A stretch of DNA of 64,000 nucleotides from Guadua angustifolia (Eukaryota; Streptophyta; Magnoliopsida; Poales; Poaceae). The position numbers and the translations under genes are program-made. Location: positions 51,253,326 through 51,317,325 of the forward strand of contig CM070501.1 of assembly GCA_036346375.1 (NCBI GenBank), in the 5' to 3' direction. This document shows, one piece after another, positions 56,889 through 64,000 of the stretch. Numbering within the stretch: the first letter of the stretch is position 1; every line of letters starts with the position of its first letter. A model generated the notes under the pieces. It was not told where the DNA came from, searched no databases, and saw only the letters and a program-made list of their open reading frames with translations.

Positions 56889-57293
56889 TGTTAGGTTGAT
56901 CTCTCGGGGGTTTGGTCAAGGACTGTGCCCACGTAGCGCCCTGATCGAGGGCGCACCAACAACCTTGGTTGTGACCTTCGTCATACCGTGTGCATATAAA
57001 AAGGAGGACGTGAGGGCCGGCTCGGGTACCGAAGTTCCCTGGCTTCGCCTCACTCCGACAAACCCTAGAATCAAACCGATCTAACGCGCAACGGGAGTGA
57101 CGGGAATCGCCGCTACCTGCACCGCCTCTGCTTCCTCTCCGCGCGAATGGGAAGGCCGCCGTTCTTCTTCCGCCACTGCTTCCTCCTCCCCGACGCGATG
57201 GCATCTTCGTCGAGTTCCAATCCTGAAGGTATTTTACCTAAGCCCCGCATCTAGATGTATTGTTTTAGGCCCTAAGATCCAAAGAATTCAACA
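56889..57293 (+). repeat. 5' LTR of the Copia element
   Basis: 405 bp, TG...CA, with a TATA box (ATATAAAAAGG, about 56994-57004). Pairs with 62708-63116. Confidence 0.95.
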
Positions 57294-57297
57294 ATAG

Positions 57298-57306
57298 TAT
57301 CAGAGC
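57298..57306 (+). other. Primer-binding site of the Copia
   Basis: TATCAGAGC just after the 5' LTR matches the core of the initiator-methionine tRNA priming site of plant Copia elements. Confidence 0.85.
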
Positions 57307-58442
57307 TAAGGTCCTAGTGCCTAACCCTAACCCTAGATGAAGAATCTCTTCGGGATTATCTCATCCGAAGCAAGTAGAAGGAGAGGAAGAACTCTTTTGC
57401 TCTCAAAATCGAACCTTAGATTGAAATTTCCCCGAAATTCATGAAACCCTAGCGCTATTTTCCCCAAAATCCCGTAGAACCGCATCAAAGAAAAGAAGGG
57501 AGAAGCCCTACCTGGCCTCCCGTACTTGTCGTCGTCGACGAGGAAGATCAGCTGCCGTTGCCCCGCCTCCATGCGCTCCTCGTCATTGGCGAAGTCTTGT
57601 GTATACGCCAAGGGCGCCGCTGCCAAAGCCGCTGACGGTGGCACGCCAACCCTAGGGTGACGGCGTGCCGCAAGGGGTTTACGGCAGTAGCGCCGCTTCC
57701 TCCGTCCCGTCCCTCTCTTCTTGCGCAAGCGACGGAGACGGCGGGGAGGCGAGCGAAGAATGAATTAGGGTTTCGGGGGGGCGCCGATTTTTTCGATGTT
57801 TTATTCCGCGCCCAAGAAATCTCGGCCGTTCGATGCAATCCACGGCGTCGATTGAAGCGGCTTCACTGGCTGTTTTTACCCAAAGTGAAAGTTATACCAA
57901 ACCTGTGCCCAAGTTTTCGAGGGCTCAGTGACCGTGGCCATGTGGTGTGAGCCTTGAACCATTTTGGGCCAAGTTTTCGGCCGTGAACAGTAAAATTTTT
58001 TGTTTATTTATTTTTGCTGTGAAGATTTAGTGTAAGCACTGAGTTAAAGTATGTTTCCGCTGCTAATTTTAAGTTTAATTTTTCTAATAAAATTGAATCC
58101 AACGTGAAAATTTGATTAGAAAAATTATATTAAGTTTGTTTTAGTATGGGAATTTTATCTTCTAACCAACGTTGATGATAAAATTTGCCATAATAATTAA
58201 GTTTAAAATTTTGTTCTATTCTAATTTTGCCCAACGGTGATTTAGAAGTAGAACAATTTTTTCTTGTTAAGAGCATGTTTTAATTGAACCAACATTGAAT
58301 TAATTCATGCATTTTATTTTAGTGTTCTGATTAAATTATTTTTTCTTTTGAAGCTCCAAACACTTCGAATGTCTTAAGTCTGATCTCTGCGATCGAACCC
58401 CTGAATGGGGGGAATTATCTCTCTTGAAGGGAGAAGATTGAG
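57307..58442 (+). other. Long untranslated leader of the Copia element
   Basis: 1.1 kb between primer site and gag start. Its first half is GC-rich and contains sequence that reads like plant leader or coding DNA on the minus strand (57333-57840). No domain was recognised, so possible capture of host sequence is only a suggestion. Confidence 0.45.
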
Positions 58443-59618
58443 ATGGCACTCGCTCTCTCAGACATCGATTATGCAATCTTGCATGATCGTCCCATAGAAC
58501 CCGAACCAATTCCTGATGGTCAACCGGGTGCAGAAAATAATGCTACTATCAGAATGGCATATGATCTTGAGCGTGTGAAGTGGGAGAATTCCAACAGAAA
58601 ATACATGATGGTGATTAAAAACTCCATCGTGGAAGCAATAAGAGGTGCCATCCTAGAATGTGCTAGTGCTAAGGAATATCTTAGCAAAGTTCAGAGTCAG
58701 TTCATTGGCTCTACTAAGATGTATGCAAACTCTATTATGCAAAGACTTGCAAATGAAAAGTTTGACGAGCAAAGTAACATTAGAGAGCACATTCTGAAGA
58801 TGAGCAACATAGCCGCTAAGCTGAAGACCATGGAAATGGAAATTTCAGAAGAATATTTGGTGCAATTTATCATGAATTCCTTGCCCAAGGAATATGAGAC
58901 TTTTGCAGTAAATTACAACTCCATAAATGAAAAATGGGGTATAGAAAAATTGATGGCTATGTGTGCTCAAGAACAAGAAAGGCTTAGAGCTCAAAGGATT
59001 GATTCTATCAATCATCTTAAGCAATCACCAAAGAAGAAGGATAATTTTCATGGTAAGTCTAAGCCTTCCTTTAAGAACAAAGGTAAACCTCAGAATAAGA
59101 GATTTACCTCATGCCAGAAGCCTCAGGAAGGCAAAGGTAAGAATCCGGCAGAGGTAGATAAGGACACATGTAGACACTGCCATCAGAAAGGACACTACAT
59201 GAAGGACTGTGTTCAATTTCTTAAATGGCTGAACAAGAATGGTAAGGATAAGATTACATTCATAGATGAATCTCTGTATTTAGATTTTCCCACTCATACT
59301 TGGTGGATTGACTCAGGAGCAACTATTCATGTTGCAAATTCATTACAGGGATTCCGTACGAAGAGGATCCTGAAAAGAGGAGAAAGAATAATTAGAGTCG
59401 CCAACGGCGTCGAGGAAGAAATTGAAGCCATCGGAGAACTCCCCTTAGAATTAAATAATGGCTTCATTATTCATTTACATAATGTTTTAGTTGTACCCTC
59501 TATGAGGAGGAATTTGATTTCAGTATCCTATTTGGATGATGATGGCTACTTATGTTATTTTGGGAACAATAGATGTTTAATTAAGTTTAATGATGTTGAT
59601 GTTGGTCTTGCCATCTGA
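58443..59618 (+). pseudogene. Copia gag and protease
   Basis: The ATG at 58443 opens a 391-codon frame. It encodes a gag domain (LPKEYETFAVNYNS), a zinc knuckle CRHCHQKGHYMKDC (about residues 240-253) and the aspartic protease start WWIDSGATIHVANS. The frame stops at an in-frame TGA at 59616-59618, then continues unbroken in the same frame, so the stop is a point mutation inside the polyprotein. Confidence 0.9.
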
Positions 59619-60625
59619 CAAGACAAGCTTTATTTAGTTTCCCAAAGTGATGATGTGAATGCCTCTTCATCGATGAATGAATGTAAGAAGCGTAAGAGAA
59701 GTGAGACTGAGGCGTCTTCGAAATTATGGCACTGTCGTTTAGGCCATATTTCGAGGGGGAGGATTGAGAGATTAATCAAAGAAGAAATTCTCCACCCGTT
59801 AGACTTTTCAGATTCAGAACATTGCATTGATTGCATTAAGGGCAAATATGCTAAGCAAATTAAGAAAGATGCCAAACGAAGCACAATAATTTTAGAAATT
59901 GTTCACACAGATATCTGTGATCCTTTTCCTGTGAAGTCAATAGATGGTTTTGATTCATTCATAACATTCACTGATGATTTTTCGCGTTATGGCTATATCT
60001 ATCCAATTAAAGAACGATCAGAAGCATTAGATAAGTTTAAGATATTTAAGGCTGAAGTTGAAAATCAGCATGATCTAAAGATTAAAGTAGTAAGATCAGA
60101 CCGTGGAGGGGAGTACTACGGTAGACATACCTCTTATGGCCAAGTTCCTGGACCTTTTGTAAGGTACTTGCAGGAAAATGGTATAGTAGCCCAGTATTCT
60201 ATGCTTGCAGGCGAATCTCAAAAAATGGAGAGTGAAAGGCGTAAGCACATTAATGGACATGGTGCAGTATGATAAGCTACTCCACCTTACCGATTAGTCT
60301 ATGGATGGAGGCATTAAAAACCGCTGCCCATATTCTTAATCGGGTTCCCAGTAAGTCGGTGCCTAAAACACCATATGAGTTATGGACTGGGAGGAAGTCC
60401 ACTCTAAATTATTTATATGTGTGGGGCTGTCCAGCTGAGGCTAAAATATTTAATCCAAATATTGAAAAGTTAGACCCTAAGACAGTCAGTTGCCATTTCA
60501 TTGGCTATCCTGAAAGATCAAAAGGGTATCGTTTCTACTGTCCTGACAGACAGACTAAGTTTGTAGAAACAAGACACGATGTGTTCTTAGAAGAAGAAAT
60601 GATCAGAGGGAGCATGGTACCCTGA
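59619..60625 (+). pseudogene. Copia integrase
   Basis: It opens with the pre-integrase zinc-binding block (LWHCRLGHISRGRIERL, CIDCIKGKYAKQ). The integrase core follows with its first two catalytic aspartates (HTDICDPF and RSDRGGEYYG). The region that should carry the catalytic glutamate is altered, and a frame change follows near 60250. A second frame (60269-60625) completes the core (WMEALKTAAHILNRVPSKSV, YVWGCPAEAKIF). Confidence 0.88.
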
Positions 60626-62510
60626 GAAATAAGCCTTGAGGAGAAGCGAGTCTTTGCCCCAACTCCAATGATTCAAGGGCCCATTTTCTCGATACCTACT
60701 GTCGTTGCACCTCAAGTTGTTACAACACCTGCTGTTAGTTCTCCTAGTGCAGTTATTAACGTACCTGAGGTTCCTGTTGTTATGGAGCCCCAAGATCCCA
60801 TTGCAGCTGCACCTGAAGAGTCACAGCAGCCTCCTATAGTGAGTAACGACTGCCAAGAACCTCTTAGGAGGTCACAAGAAACAGAAATCACTATTTCACT
60901 GATTATGAAGTTTATGTAAGTGAAGAGTTAGAGATAGAGGGTGATCCCACCTCTTTTGAGGAAGCCATGAGAAGTCCCTATTCATCTAAGTGGCTCGCAG
61001 CCATGAAAGATGAAATGAAGTCCATGAGCGCAAATAAGGTATGGGACTTAGAAGAAATTCCTAAAGGAGCCAAAACAGTAGGCTGTAAGTGGGTCTACAA
61101 AACTAAGCATGACTCCAGAGGGAATCTTCAAAGATTCAAAGTAAGACTCGTGGCAAAAGGCTTCACTCAAAGAGAAGGAATAGATTATAATGAGAACTTC
61201 TCGTCTGTTTCGACAAAGGATTCTTTTATAATCATTATGGCGCTTGTAGCACATTATGATTTAGAATTACATCAGATGGATGTTAAGACGGCATTGCTTA
61301 ACGGGGATCTATACGAAAATGTATACATGGCTCAACCCAAAAGTTTTGTCGTGGAAGGTAAAGAAAATATGGGATGCCGACTAAAGAAATCCATTTGTGG
61401 ACTAAAGCAAGCGTCTAGACAGTGGTACCTTAAGTTTGATGAGATCATAAGAAGTTTTGATTTTAAGGAAAATGAGTAAGATAATTGCATCTATGCTAAG
61501 TTTAAGAATGAAAAATTCATTTTCCTAGTCCTGTATGTAGATGATATCCTGCTGGCAAGCAGCGATAAAAATCTACTTCTGGAAACTAAGAACTTTTTAT
61601 CCTCAAATTTTGAAATGAAAGATCTCGGTGAGGCATCTTATGTCTTAGGAATTGAGATTCACCGAGATAGATCTAAAGGGGTATTAGGCCTATCACAAAA
61701 GGCATACTTAGAAAAGGTTCTAAAGAAATACAGTATGCATGCGTGTAAGGCTTCGCCTGCCCCAATAGTCAAGGGCGATAAGTTTGGGAATTTTCAATGT
61801 CCCAGGAACCAATATAAGATCGATCAAATGAAATCGGTTCCATATGCTTAAGCTGTCGGAAGCATAATGTATGCTCAAGTGTGTACTCGCCCTGACTTAG
61901 CATTTGTAACCGGATGTGGCGGATATCACCAAATCCGGAATAGATCGCCGAAAATCGATAAGAAAGCCTTGCGATATCTGCAAGGAACTAAAGACCTCAT
62001 GTTAACGTATAGAAAGTCGAGTGCTCTCGAGATTGTGGGTTACTCGACGCAAATTTTTCGGTGTGTAGATACTAAGAAATCCACATCAAAGTTATGTATT
62101 CACCCTCGCAGAGGAGCTGTTTTGTGGAAAAGCTCCAAACAAGCTATCCTTTGCATTGTCGACAATGCATCTTTGAGTTTGTAGCTTGTTATGAGGCAAC
62201 AAGGCAAAGCGCTATGGCTTAAGAAATTGTACTCGGATTAAGAGTAGTGGACTGAGATAGAAAGACCACTCATATTATACTGCGACAATGAACCAGCAGT
62301 ATTTTACTCCTATAACAACAAGTCAAGTGGTGCTGCCAAACACATTGACATTAAGTTTTATGTTATGAAGGAGAAGATCCAGGATCAAACCATAAAATTA
62401 GAGCATATAAGTACCAAGCGAATGCTTGCGGATCCGCTAACTAAGGGCTTACCACCATATGTGTTCAGAGAACACGTAGCCGGCATGGGTTTATTGGAAA
62501 GCCTATGATT
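60626..62510 (+). pseudogene. Copia reverse transcriptase and RNase H
   Basis: 60967-61479 carries the reverse transcriptase start (KWVYKTKHDSRGNLQRFKVR, LVAKGFTQREGIDYNENFS, MDVKTALLNGDLYENVYM). After a stop, 61490-61850 has the catalytic box LYVDDILLAS. RNase H remnants run from about 61860 to 62510 (CDNEPAVFYSYNN, HIDIKFYVMKE, TKRMLADPLTKGLP). Stops at about 61477 and 61849 and further frame changes make it non-functional. Confidence 0.88.
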
Positions 62511-62695
62511 CTGGATGTAAGGGGTCAAATAAGCAACCATCTCCCATAAGTCTAAGTTTTCGTTTTGAGATAAAAAGGTGTACTGTAGTCATTGAGTTCA
62601 ACAGCACGTAACTGGCTGTTACAACGCTTGGTCTTGGTGCACTAATTTATTGAGAAGCGGGATTAATGTTAAGTTAAGTTGTTTAACCTCAAGAT

Positions 62696-62707
62696 CAAGG
62701 GGGAGAA
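62696..62707 (+). other. Polypurine tract of the Copia
   Basis: CAAGGGGGAGAA directly before the 3' LTR. Confidence 0.85.
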
Positions 62708-63116
62708 TGTTAGGTTGATCTCTCGGGGGTTTGGTCAAGGACTGTGCCCACGTAGCGCCCTGATCGATCAGGGGCGCAACAACAACCTTGGTTGTGGCCC
62801 CCGTCATACCGTGCGCATATAAAAAGGAGGACGTGAGGGCCGGCTCGGGTACCGAAGTTCCCTGGCTTCGCCTCACTCCGACAAACTCTAGAATCAAACC
62901 GATCTAACGCGCAACGGGAGTGACGGGAATCGCCGCTACCTGCACCACCTCTGCTTCCTCTCCGCGCGAACGGGAAGGGCGTCGTTCTTCTTCCGCCACT
63001 GCTTCCTCCTCCCCGACACGATGGCATCTTCATCGAGTTCCAATCCCGAAGGTATTTTACCTATGCCCCGTATCTAGGTGTTTTGTTTTAGGCCCTAAGA
63101 TCCAAAGAATTCAACA
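62708..63116 (+). repeat. 3' LTR of the Copia element
   Basis: 409 bp, partner of 56889-57293. It has 'gatcgatcaggggc' where the other LTR has 'gatcgagggc'. Confidence 0.95.
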
Positions 63117-63121
63117 ACATG

Positions 63122-64000
63122 GACTAAGCACAACATGAAGCATAGGTAGGCCCAACAATTGGACAGATAGTTGGATTTGGACCTCGTATAGGCCTATGGC
63201 CGTATATTTGTGTTATGTTATGCCAACGAGATGATTGGCCGGAACGGAAGGTTTAACATGGCTGTATTCTTTCTTGCTTCGTTTTCATGAAACAGACTAG
63301 CACATTTCTTGGTTTAATGCCAATATCTCATGTGTCGGTCATTAGTTTCGAAGACAATAAATTCCCTAATAGACATCACTTCAGTTGAATTGTCATCGTC
63401 GTGATAAAAAAAAAGGCATAGTTATAAGGAGGTCCTTGTCTAACATTGAAAAAATGCAAGTGTGATAATTACCTTCTGGATCACACTTCACTCGAGATCT
63501 CTTAGATACGGTCTGACGATCAAGATGTCTCATTCGTACCTTAGCTACTACGGTACACAGGGGCGGAACGGGGGAGAGGGGATAAGGTGGAATCCAGCCG
63601 CCTACAGTCAATTACTCGGACTAATTAATATTGTATGGCTGTTTTCTCAGCCGCCTACAGTCAATCCAGCCTGAGCCTGACCAGAGCCAATCACAAGGGA
63701 GAGGGAGCCCTCCGTAGAGACGGGAAATAGAAGAGGCCAGAGACGGCGGGGATACATGACGGCATCCAACGAAAAAAAGGGTACACAGGCTCACAAAGTG
63801 GAGCCCGGCCAGCAGCCAGCAGCTTGCCGCTTTTAAGCAAAAGCTTGGTGCAGACCAGAGGGGCCTTCGCTCTCCCCAAGATCCATGTTCCATAGCAAGG
63901 CCAATGGTTAGCTGGTTGTCACCTTTACGCACTGCAGTTCAGTGCAGGCTTGGCTTCTTCCCGCTGGAGATTTGACTGCTGAACCCCTTTGCGTCCTGGT
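63122..64000. other. Right-end stretch, no supported gene
   Basis: Short open frames only. A 17 bp direct repeat, AGCCGCCTACAGTCAAT, occurs at about 63596-63612 and 63650-63666. A gene may begin beyond the window edge, but nothing in this stretch shows it. Confidence 0.4.

Larger units (their letters stand above)
56889..63116 (+). mobile_element. Ty1/Copia LTR retrotransposon, complete but coding-dead
   Basis: LTRs 56889-57293 and 62708-63116 begin TGTTAGG and end ATTCAACA. ACATG flanks both sides (56884-56888 and 63117-63121). A tRNA-Met type primer site and a polypurine tract sit at the right places, and gag, protease, integrase, reverse transcriptase and RNase H follow in Copia order. By eye the LTRs differ at about 17 positions plus one 4 bp indel, mostly transitions. 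Coding regions carry stops and frame changes. Confidence 0.95.

Noticed and set aside
57333..57838. Minus-strand frames in the Copia leader, taken at first for a host gene
   Set aside because: They lie inside the element between primer site and gag, have no recognised domain, and lack splice or start support; kept only as possible captured sequence.
1..64000. CRISPR arrays, bacterial operons, tRNA and rRNA genes
   Set aside because: The window is plant nuclear DNA. No regular spacer array, no ribosomal sequence and no convincing tRNA cloverleaf was seen; a dedicated tRNA scan was not possible here.

Overview
The window looks like nuclear DNA from a grass, most likely rice or a close relative. 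Evidence: intron-containing genes with GT-AG junctions, GC-rich first exons on an AT-rich background, Tourist-like MITEs with TAA/TTA target duplications, and several nested LTR and non-LTR retroelements. Gene names come from recognising the encoded proteins; no database was searched. From memory only, an ATXR5/6-like gene beside a plastid UMP kinase gene fits the distal long arm of rice chromosome 1.

Host genes, all on the minus strand: (1) 6063-9332, an ATXR5/6-type histone H3K27 monomethyltransferase in six exons with a one-base frame break before the PHD finger; (2) 10395-13379, a plastid UMP kinase in seven exons; (3) 41737-42864, a single-exon mitoferrin-like plastid carrier (MFL1 type); (4) 48644-52313, an RCC1-FYVE-BRX protein with no recognisable PH domain. 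A fifth, unidentified gene on the plus strand (5' leader near 22009-22103, remainder from 39502) has been split by a stack of transposons.

Layout: 1-6062 is AT-rich intergenic DNA with foldback elements and one Tourist MITE. 6063-13379 holds two genes head to tail. 13500-20200 contains a dispersed AT-rich repeat, a decayed hAT transposase with a smaller hAT element inside it, and several MITEs. 21427-39487 is a nested stack: a LINE lies in the gene's 5' leader, a minus-strand retrocopy (gene exon plus intron fused to a LINE-like 3' end) lies in the LINE, and a 14.3 kb Gypsy lies in the retrocopy. Target duplications are visible at all three levels (14, 15 and 5 bp). The Gypsy carries oppositely oriented extra coding remnants with their own TATA boxes. 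43300-48050 is repeat DNA with a Sirevirus-like LTR, a tandem duplication and a foldback. 56065-63116 holds a solo LTR and a complete but coding-dead Copia element, each with the duplication ACATG.

The host genes do not form one pathway. UMP kinase and the MFL1-type carrier act in plastids, ATXR5/6 acts on chromatin, and the RCC1-FYVE-BRX protein is of the membrane/polarity-signalling type. Much of the rest is transposon biology, and several insertions fall in or next to gene leaders.
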